This document shows positions 55,277 through 64,000 of a stretch of DNA of 64,000 bases, in pieces. The DNA comes from Rhodobacteraceae bacterium UBA6197 (GTDB lineage: Bacteria; Pseudomonadota; Alphaproteobacteria; Rhodobacterales; Rhodobacteraceae): positions 124,001-188,000 of the forward strand of contig DISZ01000010.1 in assembly GCA_002422085.1 (NCBI GenBank), given 5' to 3'. The notes beneath the pieces were generated by a model. The model ran no database searches and had not been told where the DNA came from. It worked only from the letters and a program-made list of their open reading frames with translations. The position numbers and the translations under genes were made by a program. How positions within the stretch are numbered: position 1 is the first letter of the stretch; each line of letters opens with the position of its first letter.

Positions 55277-55383
55277 GGGGCCTCCGGGCCAATGGTTTTC
55301 CCCTGCCTAACGGCGCCAGAAGGTCCGTGCAAGGCGATTGGCCAAGATCCCGCCAGCCGCGCGAAGGATGGCAATTGGCGGAT

Positions 55384-55416
55384 GCCTCCGGCGGGGATAT
55401 TTTGACGAAGATGAAA
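55384..55416 (+). repeat. Dispersed element, full 33-bp GGATATTT class copy
   Basis: It begins GCCTCCGGCGGGGATATTTT and ends ACGAAGATGAAA. It is the same length and layout as the 33-bp arms at 43412-43495 and shares the GCCTCCGGCGGG head. It lies between the acyl-CoA synthetase stop and the phnA start. Confidence 0.85.
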
Positions 55417-55500
55417 GCGCGCGGCCTTGGCATCAGGCCGCCCGCGCAGGCAGTGGCAATGTCGGGCGGGCAGACGGTTGTCTGCCTGCCCGACATCACC

Positions 55501-57390
55501 CTATTGTGCCCATTCCCAAGGCACGGTGAACTCGCCCAGCGTAGCCGCCAGCGCGCCCTGATCGACCTCGCCTGTGGTTGCCAGATGTGCAACCAGCCCG
55601 CGTTTCTTGTCTTCGACCACCGAGATGACATGTGCGGCCAGACCCGCGCCGGTCAGCGTTTCGTTCAGCACCCGAATGATGGCGCGCTTGCGCAGGTCGG
55701 GCTTGAAGATCTTGCCGACGGCGGTCTTGGGCAACTCGGGCATCACCTCGATATGCTTGGGGGTGGCCGCGCGTTCGTGGATGTGACTGCGCGCGTGCTC
55801 CATCAGTTCGGCGTCGGTCACCGAGGCGCCGGCGATCAGTTCGATATAGACGCAGGGAAGCTCGCCCGCAAAGCTGTCGGGTTGACCGATCGCACCGGCG
55901 AAGGCAACGGCCGGATGCGCCAGCATCGCCTCTTCGATCTCGGCGGGGTCGATGTTGTGACCGCCGCGAATGATCAGATCCTTGGCGCGGCCGGTAATCC
56001 AAAGGTAGCCATCGGCGTCGATCCGGCCCAGATCGCCGGTGCGCAAGAACCGGTCTTCGGCAAACAGGTCGTGGTTCTTGTCAGGCTCGGTATAGGTCGA
56101 GCCCTCGAACACACCGGGGTTGGCGATACAGATTTCGCCCACCTCATCGGTGCCACATTCGCGGTAACCCTCCGGGGTGCGGATCAGGATCCGCACATGG
56201 GTATAGGGCAGCGGAATCCCGACCGAGCCGACCTTCTTCTTGCCGTCGACCGGATTGCACGACACCAGACAGGTGGCCTCGGTCAGGCCATAGCCTTCGG
56301 ATATCTGCACACCGGTGGCTTTTTCAAATCGGTTGTATAGCTCGATCGGCAGCGGTGCCGACCCCGACAGCGCGGTTTTCAACGTCGAGACATCGGCGTC
56401 AACCGGGCGCTGCATCAGCGCCGAAATGGCGGTGGGTACGGTAATCAGAAAGCTGACCTTCCAACGTTCGATCAGCTTCCAGAAATTGTCGAACACGCCC
56501 TCGCCGCGATAGCCTTGAGGCGTCGGAAAGACGACATGCGCCCCCGAGGCGATGGCCGACATCAGGATCGGATAGGCGGCAAAGACGTGAAACAATGGCA
56601 AGGGGCACATCAGCACGTCGGTTTCATCAAACAGCAGTCGCGCGCCCAGCCAGCCATTGTAGATCATGCCCGAGTATTTGTGCTGTGCCACTTTCGGCAT
56701 GCCGGTGGTGCCGCCGGTGTGGAAATAGGCTGCGACCCGGTCACCCGCCGAGTCGGCAAAGGTCAGTCGGTCGGCGGGCATCTTCGCGGCTGCAGCGTTG
56801 AACCCCAGGACCCGCGCGCGGTGCAGCGCAGGGTTCTTTGGGCGCACCAAGGGAACGATCCAGCTTTTGGGCGGGGTCAGATAGCGGTTGAGATCGACCT
56901 CGAGGATGGTCTTGACGTTCGGCGCGTATTTCACCGCCTCGGCGGCCTTTTGCGGCACATCGGTCTTTGGAAATGCCTTGAGCGTGACCAACACCTTGGC
57001 ATTGGTTTCGCGCAGGATTGCCGCGATCTGTTCGGGCTCCAACAATGGGTTGATCGGGTTCACGATGCCCGCGACCGATCCCGCCAACAGCGTGATCGCC
57101 GTTTCAAGGCAGTTCGGCAGCAGGTAGGCGATGGTATCGCCTTCGTTCACATCAAGGCTGCGAAACAGGTTCGCGGCCTGGGTCACGCGGGCATGCAACT
57201 GCATCCAGGTCAGGGTCTCGGCCTTGTCGGCCGGGCCGGAAAAGATCTGGAACGAGATCGCCGGGCGGTTCGGATGGCGCGCCCTCACATCGGACAAGAA
57301 CTGATACATCGTCTCGGGTCGCTGCCGCTCGGCCCATGTCATTTCGCGTTCAACGGCATCACGATCCGCAACGGTAGCGAAAATCGGCAT
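55501..57390 (-). CDS. Acyl-CoA synthetase (AMP-forming)
   Basis: A 629-residue AMP-dependent acyl-CoA ligase. Motifs are 'YFHTGGTTGMPKVAQHK' (P-loop-like A3), 'YGLTEATCLVSCNPVDG' (A5), 'FLRTGDLGRIDADGYLWITG' (A7) with 'RAKDLIIRGGHNIDPAEIEE' (A8), and the catalytic Lys near the end in 'PKTAVGKIFKPDLRKRA' (A10). The substrate is not determined; the length and N-terminus resemble FadD-type or medium-chain ligases of Rhodobacterales. GGGGGAGGACCAAC precedes the ATG. It is monocistronic in appearance. Confidence 0.93.
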   Translation of the reverse strand: MPIFATVADRDAVEREMTWAERQRPETMYQFLSDVRARHPNRPAISFQIFSGPADKAETLTWMQLHARVTQAANLFRSLDVNEGDTIAYLLPNCLETAITLLAGSVAGIVNPINPLLEPEQIAAILRETNAKVLVTLKAFPKTDVPQKAAEAVKYAPNVKTILEVDLNRYLTPPKSWIVPLVRPKNPALHRARVLGFNAAAAKMPADRLTFADSAGDRVAAYFHTGGTTGMPKVAQHKYSGMIYNGWLGARLLFDETDVLMCPLPLFHVFAAYPILMSAIASGAHVVFPTPQGYRGEGVFDNFWKLIERWKVSFLITVPTAISALMQRPVDADVSTLKTALSGSAPLPIELYNRFEKATGVQISEGYGLTEATCLVSCNPVDGKKKVGSVGIPLPYTHVRILIRTPEGYRECGTDEVGEICIANPGVFEGSTYTEPDKNHDLFAEDRFLRTGDLGRIDADGYLWITGRAKDLIIRGGHNIDPAEIEEAMLAHPAVAFAGAIGQPDSFAGELPCVYIELIAGASVTDAELMEHARSHIHERAATPKHIEVMPELPKTAVGKIFKPDLRKRAIIRVLNETLTGAGLAAHVISVVEDKKRGLVAHLATTGEVDQGALAATLGEFTVPWEWAQ

Positions 57391-57512
57391 GTTGGTCCTC
57401 CCCCTTGGGCCCGTTCCTCGGCGGACCTTTCACGCAGCATGTGCGATGCGCGATTGCCGGGCAAGGGAAAGCCACGGGCCGATACGTCACGTCACAAGCA
57501 ATGTGACGCGGC

Positions 57513-57546
57513 GAAAGAAAGGGGCGCCCGTTTGCGGGGTGCCCCT
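57513..57546 (-). terminator. Intrinsic terminator of the kbp transcript
   Basis: On the minus strand AGGGGCACCC, a 7-nt loop and GGGCGCCCCT (57520-57546) form a stem with one mismatch, followed by TTCTTTC. It lies 25 bp after the kbp stop. Confidence 0.75.
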
Positions 57547-57570
57547 GGGCACTATCATCGGTGGTGGAAA

Positions 57571-58014
57571 TCAGGCCTTGCCGCCGGGAATGCGCAGCAC
57601 CTGACCGGGATAGATCTTGTCGGGATGGCTCAGCATCGGCTTGTTGGCCTCAAAGATCGCCATGTATTTGTTGGCACTTCCCAGCGTCTTCTTGGCAATC
57701 GCCGACAGGGTGTCGCCCTTGACGACGGTGTGAAACACGGCATCCCGGGTATCATCGTCATGGTCGGTTTCCACCGTCGCCACACCGTCGATATTGCCTA
57801 CCGCGAGGATGATCTTTTCCTTGGTTTCGGCGTCAATGGCCTTGCCCGAGACGACCACCTTGTCGCCCACGACTTTCAGGTCGACCCCTTTGGCATCAAG
57901 GCCAAGCTGCTTCAGCTCGTCCTTCAGAACGTCTTCCTTCGGTGCCTCGGCGGCCTCGGCCTTGGACCCGAACAGCGATTTGCCGGCATCCTTGACGAAA
58001 CTCCACATACCCAT
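57571..58014 (-). CDS. kbp: Kbp/YgaU-like BON + LysM protein
   Basis: A 147-residue protein that aligns end to end with the K+-binding protein Kbp: N-terminal 'MWSFVKDAGKSLFG', a BON domain with 'DKVVVSGKAIDAETKEKI', and a C-terminal LysM with 'HTVVKGDTLSAIAKKTLG' ending 'PDKIYPGQVLRIPG'. Start ATG 58014 is chosen because AAGGAG lies at the right distance and because E. coli Kbp starts M-G-x-x-x-F-V-K-D-A-G; ATG 58020 overlaps the Shine-Dalgarno. In E. coli Kbp senses cytoplasmic K+. A terminator follows. Confidence 0.93.
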   Translation of the reverse strand: MGMWSFVKDAGKSLFGSKAEAAEAPKEDVLKDELKQLGLDAKGVDLKVVGDKVVVSGKAIDAETKEKIILAVGNIDGVATVETDHDDDTRDAVFHTVVKGDTLSAIAKKTLGSANKYMAIFEANKPMLSHPDKIYPGQVLRIPGGKA

Positions 58015-58155
58015 AGTCATACTCCTTGATCCGAGGGGGCGCGGAGCCCCCCGTGGCTATTGCAGTAGACTATGGACGCCCGACTGCAGAACGCAAACGG
58101 GAAAGGTGGCGCAACATTCCCCGCTGGCCTTGCACCTGTCACACCGGGTTCGGCC

Positions 58156-59943
58156 TCAGGCCTCGGTGCCTTCGGTGAACTGCAGCCTCGCGAGCCGGGC
58201 ATAAAGCCCGTTTTGCGCCACCAACGCATCATGCGTGCCCTGCGCCACGATCCGGCCATCTTCAAAGACCACGATCCGATCGGCCTTTTTCACGGTGGCC
58301 AGACGGTGTGCCACGATCAGCGTGGTGCGCCCGACAGCCAGCCGTTCAACGGCGGCCTGAACTTCGCGCTCGGATTCGGCGTCAAGCGCGCTGGTCGCCT
58401 CGTCCAGCAGCAGGATCGGCGCATCGCGCAAGATGGCGCGGGCAATGGCAATGCGCTGCTTTTGACCGCCCGAAAGCATCACCCCGCGTTCGCCGACATA
58501 GGTCTCATAGCCCTGCGGCAGGGCCGACAGGAAGTCATGGGCATGGGCGGCGCGGGCGGCAGTTTCGACCTCGGCGTCAGTCGCCTCGGGGCGACCAAAG
58601 CGGATGTTTTCGCGCGCCGAGGCGGCAAAGATGACCGGATCTTGCGGCACCAGCGCGATGGCGTGGCGGAAATCGTGCCGGGCCAGGTCGCGCAGATCCA
58701 GGCCGTCAATGGTGACGCGACCCGTTTCAGGATCCCAAAAGCGCTGGATCAGTTGAATGACGGTGGTCTTGCCCGCGCCCGACGGGCCGACAAGCGCCAC
58801 GGTCTCGCCCGGTTCGATCATCAGTGTCACATCTTCCAGCGCCGAGACATTCGGTCGCGAAGGGTAGTGGAAGCTGACGGCCTCGAAAGTGATTGCGCCG
58901 CGCGCGGGGATCGGCAGCGGGAAGGGGTGGCTGGGGTCCTTGACGCTGTCTTCGGCGGCCAGCAATTCGACCAGACGCTCGGTGGCCCCGGCGGCCCGCT
59001 GGATCTCGCCCCAGATCTCGGACAGGGCGCCGACAGAGCCGGCCACCATCACCGCGTAGATCACGAACTGGACCAGTTCGCCCACGCTCATCTCGCCCAG
59101 CCGCACGTCACGCGCGCCGACCCACAAGACCCCTATGACCCCCGAGAAAATAAGAAAGATCACGATAACGGTCATCACTGTGCGGGTCGAGATCCGGGTC
59201 ATCGCCGACCCAAAGGACTTTTCGGTGACCTCGGCAAACAGCGCGCGGGTCTGGGCTTCGTGGGTAAAGGCCTGAACGGTCTGCGCCGACGAAAGCGCCT
59301 CGGAGGCGGTGCCTGACGAGGTGGCGATCCAGTCCTGATTTTCGCGGCTCAATTTGCGCAGGCGGCGGCCCAGAACGATGATCGGCACGACCACGGCGGG
59401 AACGATCAGCAGCACCAGCCCGGTCAGCTTGGCCGAGGTCAGCAACAGCATCCCCATGCCGCCCACAAGGATCAGCACATTGCGTAGCGCGACCGAGACG
59501 GACGAACCGATGACCGACAGGATCAGCGTCGTGTCGGTGGTGATCCGGCTGATGATCTCGCCGGTCAGGATGCGTTCAAAGAACGCCGGACTCATGCCCA
59601 GAACCCGGTCGAACACCGCCTTGCGGATATCGGCAACGACCCGTTCCCCCAGCCGCGTCACAAGGTAGTAACGCGCCCCGGTGCCCAGCGCGAGCAACAC
59701 CACGATGATGAGGGCGGCGGTGAAATACTGGTCCAGCAGCATCGCGCCCTTGTTGAACCCGTCCACCACGCGGCGCACCGCCAGAGGCAGGATCAGGCTG
59801 ATCGAGGCTGTCAGCATCAGCGCCAGCAGCGCGGCGACAGCATAGAGCCGATACGGGGCGATGAACGGGGCCAAGCCCTTGAGCGCGCCAATACGCTTGG
59901 TGGTCGGTCGATCTTCGACCGGTGCCTGTGGCCTGCGTGCCAT
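58156..59943 (-). CDS. ABCB-type half exporter (ATP-binding/permease fusion)
   Basis: A 595-residue protein with six N-terminal transmembrane helices and one ATPase domain. Walker A 'GPSGAGKTTVIQLI', Q-loop 'ALVPQDPVIFAASARENIRF', signature 'LSGGQKQRIAIARAILRDAP' and Walker B 'ILLLDEATSALDAESEREV' are all present. It is an MsbA/LmrA-like lipid or drug exporter acting as a homodimer; the substrate is unknown. The ATG at 59943 follows GGGGAGAACAGA; the open frame upstream runs through the tRNA region and is not part of the gene. Confidence 0.95.
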   Translation of the reverse strand: MARRPQAPVEDRPTTKRIGALKGLAPFIAPYRLYAVAALLALMLTASISLILPLAVRRVVDGFNKGAMLLDQYFTAALIIVVLLALGTGARYYLVTRLGERVVADIRKAVFDRVLGMSPAFFERILTGEIISRITTDTTLILSVIGSSVSVALRNVLILVGGMGMLLLTSAKLTGLVLLIVPAVVVPIIVLGRRLRKLSRENQDWIATSSGTASEALSSAQTVQAFTHEAQTRALFAEVTEKSFGSAMTRISTRTVMTVIVIFLIFSGVIGVLWVGARDVRLGEMSVGELVQFVIYAVMVAGSVGALSEIWGEIQRAAGATERLVELLAAEDSVKDPSHPFPLPIPARGAITFEAVSFHYPSRPNVSALEDVTLMIEPGETVALVGPSGAGKTTVIQLIQRFWDPETGRVTIDGLDLRDLARHDFRHAIALVPQDPVIFAASARENIRFGRPEATDAEVETAARAAHAHDFLSALPQGYETYVGERGVMLSGGQKQRIAIARAILRDAPILLLDEATSALDAESEREVQAAVERLAVGRTTLIVAHRLATVKKADRIVVFEDGRIVAQGTHDALVAQNGLYARLARLQFTEGTEA

Positions 59944-60042
59944 TCTGTTCTCCCCTTCGCGACAGGGCGGGTTTAGGGGGTCAAGTGGCCCCGCACAAGG
60001 CTCGAGTGCGCGCGTCGCGTCGCCATTGGCTGCCCAAAGGCA

Positions 60043-60128
60043 TGGTGCGGGCCGCGGGACTCGAACCCGCACGGGCTTGCGCCCCAGGGATTTTAAGTCC
60101 CATGCGTCTACCATTCCGCCACGCCCGC
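60043..60128 (-). tRNA. tRNA-Leu (UAA anticodon)
   Basis: 86 nt including an encoded CCA. The minus strand reads GCGGGCGTGGCGGAATGG... ; the anticodon arm GGGA-CTTAAAA-TCCC has anticodon TAA, a long variable arm (TGGGGCGCAAGCCCGT) marks a class II tRNA, and the T arm is GCGGG-TTCGAGT-CCCGC. The acceptor stem has a G-G mismatch at its inner (7-66) pair. It reads leucine codons UUA/UUG. Confidence 0.95.
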
Positions 60129-60462
60129 CCGCGTCGGCACGCCCTCGGGCGCCGCCTATCGCTACCCGCTTCGGTTGCGAGGGGCAAGTGGCGGCATGGC
60201 CGCAGGGCGGCGGCGTCGCGGCTCCTCTGGCCGGGCCGGCCGCACGCTGCAGGTGGCGCACATGCAGCGCGTGCGGTCCCTGGCACCGGCGTGTCGGTCC
60301 CCTTGACCTAGATGCGCAACCGCGTCGCGCGGCACCGATGGGGCCGGCATGCCGCCTGCTCCGCGTCGGCCGCACGCTGCACCCCGGCAAATGCGCCCAA
60401 AGCGTCATTGGCTTGCCGCAATCTGGCGATCAAGGCGCGGGGCCACGAGCTAGGTTGCGGCA
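60129..60462. other. 334-bp intergenic region with a 15-bp direct repeat
   Basis: CGGCCGCACGCTGCA occurs at 60237-60251 and again at 60367-60381. The rest holds the tRNA-Leu promoter side and the MFS leader. No gene is supported. Confidence 0.55.
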
Positions 60463-61683
60463 ATGCGCATGTTGATTTCTTTTGCCGCCTTGTTCCTGTC
60501 GGTCGTCTTTGTCCAGCTGGGTTCGGGCGGCGTGGCGCCGCTGGATGCGCTTTCAGGTCTGGGGCTGGGGTTTTCCAAGGCCGAGGTCGGGATGCTGGGC
60601 TCGGCGCATTTCATGGGGTTTTTCGTCGGCTGCTGGTGGGCCCCACGGATGATGGGCGACGTTGGCCATGCCCGCGCCTTCGCCGTATTCACCGCGATGG
60701 GAACGATCGGCATTGCCGCGCATATGATGGCCGTCAACCCGATTGCCTGGGGCTTGCTCAGGATGCTGACCGGACTGTCGGTGGCCGGCTGCTACACGGT
60801 CATCGAGGCGTGGTTGCAAGCCTCGGTCACCAACGAGACGCGCGGCCGGGCGATGGCCGTTTACCGGGTCGTCGATGTCGGCGCGAGTCTGGGCGCGCAG
60901 CTGATGATCGGGGTGCTGACGCCCTCGGCCTATGAAAGCTACAACCTGCTGGCGATCCTGTGCTGTGCGGCGCTGCTACCGCTGTCGCTGACGCGAACCG
61001 AACAGCCGCAGGTGCCCGCCGCGCCGCGGTTGCGGCCGGGTCTGGCGTGGCGGTTGTCGCCGCTGGCGGCGGCGGGGGTGGTGGTGACCGGGATCACCGG
61101 CGCGGCCTACCGCTTTGTCGGGCCGGTCTATGCCGCCGAACTGGGGCTGAGCCTTGACCAGATCGCGGCGTTTCTGGCGGTTTATGTGCTGGGCGGCTGG
61201 ATCGCGCAGCTTCCGGTGGGCTGGCTGGCGGACCGCTTTGATCGGCGGTTCGTGCTGATCGGGCTGTCGCTGGGGGCGATCGCGGCCAGCGTGCTGACCA
61301 TGGCGGTGGCGGGGGCGGGAAGTCAGATGATCTATCTGGCGGCGGGGCTTTTCGGCTTTACGACGATGCCGATCTATTCGGTCTCGGCGGCGCATGCGCA
61401 TGACTTTGCGCAATCCGATCAGCGGGTCGAGCTGTCGGCGGCCTTGATGTTTCTTTATGCGCTGGGGGCGATTGCCTCACCGATCACCGCCTCGGCGATG
61501 ATCGCGGGCTATGGGCCTTCGGCGATGTTCTGGCTGCTGATCGCGGCGCATCTGGCGCTGGTTGTTTTCGGCATTCTGCGCAGCGCCACCCGCCCCGGCC
61601 CGCGCAAGCGCGGCCCCTATACCTGGGTGCCGCGCACCTCTTTCGTGATCGGGCGCCTGCTGGGCCGGGGGCGCGAGGGCTGA
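60463..61683 (+). CDS. MFS transporter, YcaD-like
   Basis: A 406-residue protein with twelve hydrophobic segments. 'GLGFSKAEVGMLGSAHFMGF' and 'LSVAGCYTVIEAWLQASVTN' are characteristic of the YcaD/CmlA-like branch of the major facilitator superfamily, and 'GWLADRFDRRFVLIG' is the MFS motif between segments 8 and 9. The substrate is unknown. The start ATG is preceded by GAGCTAGG, weakly placed. It is followed 63 bp later by metG in the same direction. Confidence 0.88.
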   Translation: MRMLISFAALFLSVVFVQLGSGGVAPLDALSGLGLGFSKAEVGMLGSAHFMGFFVGCWWAPRMMGDVGHARAFAVFTAMGTIGIAAHMMAVNPIAWGLLRMLTGLSVAGCYTVIEAWLQASVTNETRGRAMAVYRVVDVGASLGAQLMIGVLTPSAYESYNLLAILCCAALLPLSLTRTEQPQVPAAPRLRPGLAWRLSPLAAAGVVVTGITGAAYRFVGPVYAAELGLSLDQIAAFLAVYVLGGWIAQLPVGWLADRFDRRFVLIGLSLGAIAASVLTMAVAGAGSQMIYLAAGLFGFTTMPIYSVSAAHAHDFAQSDQRVELSAALMFLYALGAIASPITASAMIAGYGPSAMFWLLIAAHLALVVFGILRSATRPGPRKRGPYTWVPRTSFVIGRLLGRGREG

Positions 61684-61746
61684 AGCCTCTGGCCCTTGGC
61701 CGGGATCAGCGCTAAACCCGGCGCAAACCTGACGAAAGGCGCGCAA

Positions 61747-63489
61747 ATGGCCCCGAATCCACCCGAGAACCGGCAACGCCACCTGATCACCTCGGCGATC
61801 CCCTACATCAACGGGATCAAGCATCTGGGCAACCTTGTCGGCAGCCAGCTGCCGGCGGATCTTTACGCCCGCTATCTACGCGCGCGCGGCCATGAGGTGA
61901 TGTTCATCTGCGCCACCGACGAACACGGCACCCCGGCCGAGCTGGCCGCCGCCAAGGCGGGTCAGCCGGTGGCCGAGTATTGCGCCGAAATGCACGCGGT
62001 TCAGGCCGCGATCGCGCGCGGGTTCCGGCTGTCTTTCGACCATTTCGGGCGTTCGTCCAGCGCGCGCAACCGCACCCTGACCCAGCATTTCGCCGGCAAG
62101 CTGGCCGACAACGGCTTTATCGAGGAAGTGTCGGAAAAGCAGGTCTATTCGATCGACGATGGCCGCTTTTTGCCCGACCGCTACATCGAGGGCACCTGCC
62201 CCAACTGCGGCTATGACCGCGCCCGCGGCGATCAGTGCGAAAACTGCACCAAACAGCTTGACCCGACCGATCTGATCAACCCGCGCTCGGCGATTTCGGG
62301 CTCGACCCGGCTGGAGGTGCGCGAAACCAAGCACCTCTACCTGAAACAGCGCAGCCTGCGCGGCGATCTGGAGGCTTGGATCGACAGCAAACACGACTGG
62401 CCGATCCTGACCACCTCGATCGCCAAGAAATGGCTGAACGATGGCGACGGGCTGCAAGACCGGGGCATTACGCGCGACCTGAGCTGGGGGGTGCCGGTGC
62501 GTCGCGGCGATCAACCCTGGCCGGGGATGGAGGGCAAGGTCTTTTACGTCTGGTTCGATGCGCCGATCGAATACATCGCCTGCACGGCGGAATGGGCCGA
62601 TGCGAACGGCCTGCCGGACGCGGCGTGGCAACGCTGGTGGCGCACCGATATGGGGGCCAGTGACGTGACCTATACCCAGTTCATGGGCAAGGATAACGTG
62701 CCGTTCCACACGCTCAGCTTTCCCGCCACGATCATGGGCTCGCGCGAGCCGTGGAAGCTGGTCGATTACATCAAGTCGTTTAACTACCTGAACTATGACG
62801 GCGGCCAGTTTTCCACCAGCCAGGGGCGCGGCGTGTTCATGGATCAGGCGCTCGAGGTGCTGCCCGCCGATTACTGGCGCTGGTGGCTGCTGAGCCACGC
62901 GCCGGAAAACTCGGACAGCGAATTTACCTGGGAAAACTTCCAGACCGCCGCCAACAAGGATCTGGCCGATGTGCTGGGCAACTTTGTGTCGCGCATCACC
63001 AAATTCTGCCGCGCGAAATACGGCGAGGCGGTGCCGCCGGGCGGCACCATGGGCGCACGCGAGGCAACGCTGATCGACGATCTGACCACCCGGATCCGCG
63101 CCTATGAAACCTTCATGGAGACGAAAGAGATCCGCAAGGCCGCGTCCGAACTGCGCGCGATCTGGGGGCTTGGCAACGAATACCTGCAAGCCGCCGCCCC
63201 CTGGACCGTGTTCAAGACCGATCCCGATCAGGCCGCGGCGCAAACCCGTCTGGGGCTGAACCTGATCCGGCTTTACGCGGTGCTGTCGGAACCCTTCATC
63301 CCCGACGCCAGCGCCTCGACGCTGGAAGCGCTGGGCACCACCGACCGCAGCTGGCCGGTGGATGTGGCCGCCGCGCTGACCGCCCTGCCGGTGGGCCACG
63401 CCTTTGCCACGCCCGAGGTCCTGTTCCGCAAAATCTCGGACGAAGAGCGCGAAGACTGGCAAAAGCGCTTTTCCGGCATCCGCAGCTAG
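61747..63489 (+). CDS. metG: MetG, methionyl-tRNA synthetase
   Basis: A 580-residue class I aminoacyl-tRNA synthetase. The HIGH equivalent is 'HLGN' at 26-29 ('YINGIKHLGNLVG'), a zinc knuckle is 'CPNCGYDRARGDQCENC', and the KMSKS loop appears as 'FSTSQGRGVF', an accepted variant of this subfamily. The anticodon-binding helical domain follows. There is no C-terminal EMAP/dimerisation domain, typical of the short form. ATG 61747 follows AAAGGCGCGC; ATG 61696 would add 17 unrelated residues. Confidence 0.96.
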   Translation: MAPNPPENRQRHLITSAIPYINGIKHLGNLVGSQLPADLYARYLRARGHEVMFICATDEHGTPAELAAAKAGQPVAEYCAEMHAVQAAIARGFRLSFDHFGRSSSARNRTLTQHFAGKLADNGFIEEVSEKQVYSIDDGRFLPDRYIEGTCPNCGYDRARGDQCENCTKQLDPTDLINPRSAISGSTRLEVRETKHLYLKQRSLRGDLEAWIDSKHDWPILTTSIAKKWLNDGDGLQDRGITRDLSWGVPVRRGDQPWPGMEGKVFYVWFDAPIEYIACTAEWADANGLPDAAWQRWWRTDMGASDVTYTQFMGKDNVPFHTLSFPATIMGSREPWKLVDYIKSFNYLNYDGGQFSTSQGRGVFMDQALEVLPADYWRWWLLSHAPENSDSEFTWENFQTAANKDLADVLGNFVSRITKFCRAKYGEAVPPGGTMGAREATLIDDLTTRIRAYETFMETKEIRKAASELRAIWGLGNEYLQAAAPWTVFKTDPDQAAAQTRLGLNLIRLYAVLSEPFIPDASASTLEALGTTDRSWPVDVAAALTALPVGHAFATPEVLFRKISDEEREDWQKRFSGIRS

Positions 63490-63540
63490 ATCCTGACGCG
63501 CCGGGGGGGGTCCCGTTTGGGGATTTCCCGTTTGGCGCAA

Positions 63541-63577
63541 ACGAAAACGGGGCGGGCCATGGCCCACCCCGTTTCAA
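63541..63577 (-). terminator. Bidirectional terminator between metG and the cold-shock gene
   Basis: AAACGGGGCGGGCC (63545-63558) and GGCCCACCCCGTTT (63561-63574) form a 14-bp stem with one wobble and a 2-nt loop. On the minus strand it is followed by TCGTTT. It can end both convergent transcripts, mainly that of the cold-shock gene. Confidence 0.85.
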
Positions 63578-63607
63578 ACCTTGGACCTGAAATCAGGCCC
63601 GAAAGCC

Positions 63608-63814
63608 TTAGGCCAGCGCGAGGTTGGTCGCGGATTCGCGGCCGTCGCGGCTGGTTTCGATGTCGAAGGTCACTTTCTGACCGTCGTTCAGGGCACGGAT
63701 GCCAGCGCGTTCAACGGCCGAGATGTGCACGAACACGTCTTTGCTGCCGCCGTCCGGCGCGATAAAGCCGAAGCCTTTGGTAGTGTTGAACCATTTCACG
63801 GAGCCAGTAGCCAT
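63608..63814 (-). CDS. Cold-shock domain protein (CspA family)
   Basis: A 68-residue single cold-shock domain. RNP1 'KGFGFI' (13-18) and RNP2 'VFVHI' (27-31) are intact and the protein starts 'MATGSVKWFNTTKG'. It binds single-stranded RNA/DNA; cold induction is not certain from sequence. AAAAGGAGATCTCACG gives a strong ribosome-binding site. The upstream minus-strand leader beyond 63814 is A+T-rich and could be a regulatory 5' UTR. A terminator follows the stop. Confidence 0.96.
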   Translation of the reverse strand: MATGSVKWFNTTKGFGFIAPDGGSKDVFVHISAVERAGIRALNDGQKVTFDIETSRDGRESATNLALA

Positions 63815-63968
63815 CGTGAGATCTCCTTTTATATGCCACCCGCACAATTGCGGCGGCCCGGCTCAGTCAGTGCAGAATCGAAAGACTGGCCGATAAAGGA
63901 AAGTCGGGTCGATCAGGTAACGTCGCAGCAGTCATATGGGCACGCACTGGTAAAAGAGCAAGGGTTTG

Positions 63969-64000
63969 ATGAAAAACCGGCGCACAATCGCCGCGCGGCG
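63969..64000 (+). CDS. Possible gene start cut by the window end
   Basis: ATG at 63969 is preceded by GCAAGGGTTTG and opens 'MKNRRTIAAR' in a frame that runs off the window. Only ten codons are visible, so no family can be named; it may be a start or a chance ATG. Confidence 0.2.
   Translation, partial: MKNRRTIAAR

Noticed and set aside
60000..60408. N-terminal extension of the ABC exporter through the tRNA-Leu gene
   Set aside because: The frame crosses the tRNA and has no ribosome-binding site; ATG 59943 follows GGGGAGAAC and fits the family.

Overview
The window is a G+C-rich stretch of alphaproteobacterial chromosome, almost certainly from the order Rhodobacterales (Rhodobacteraceae/Roseobacter group). 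Order-specific markers are GcrA, a bacterial phosphatidylcholine synthase, a Hedgehog/intein (Hint_2) protein, the ruvCAB / ybgC-tolQRAB-pal-cpoB-tilS-ftsH order, fhs-folD one-carbon genes, and a dispersed short repeat with a GAGTATTT/GGATATTT core. The replicon is mostly housekeeping. I see no rRNA, CRISPR array, prophage or intact insertion sequence.

Layout. 1-3968: 3' end of a tad (Flp pilus) operon: tadB (cut by the window edge), tadC, two TPR lipoproteins and the prepilin peptidase. 3969-4496: decayed acyl-CoA dehydrogenase remnant. 4497-6418: YeiH-type exporter translationally coupled to a LysR regulator. 6625-9717: divergent pair of a polytopic GT-C-like membrane protein and a AAA+ ATPase. 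10164-11128: thioesterase and SRPBCC protein. 11260-14206: fhs, chorismate mutase and folD. 14388-27397: a 13-kb co-directional minus-strand block running ruvC-ruvA-ruvB, a hypothetical gene, ybgC-tolQ-tolR-tolA-tolB-pal-cpoB, tilS, ftsH and a tam-like methyltransferase (DNA repair, envelope constriction, tRNA modification, membrane proteolysis). 27735-32636: DUF1127 protein, prmA, msrA, an MFS protein and a thiosulfate-type YeeE/YedE transporter. 32859-37709: priA, transaldolase, DUF484 and xerC. 37839-43226: EF-hand protein, phosphatidylcholine synthase, EamA transporter, ileS. 43570-45230: truncated globin and a nidogen-Hint protein. 45964-50632: argF, a decaying GNAT gene, argD, an orphan ABC-2 permease and gcrA. 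50757-59943: rimO, CAP protein, ettA, phnA, an acyl-CoA synthetase, kbp and an ABCB-type exporter. 60043-63814: tRNA-Leu(UAA), a YcaD-like MFS protein, metG and a cold-shock protein.

The most interesting unexplained structure is a family of about twelve copies of a roughly 33-nt element, all intergenic, occurring alone or as inverted pairs that form long hairpins (24.3, 35.1 and 43.4 kb). The nidogen-like + Hint protein at 43974-45230 is the most unusual protein. I found no clear multi-gene novel defence or metabolic system. Gene starts were reassigned wherever ribosome-binding sites and family lengths argued against the longest frame. Functional names rest on motif recognition by eye, not on database searches.
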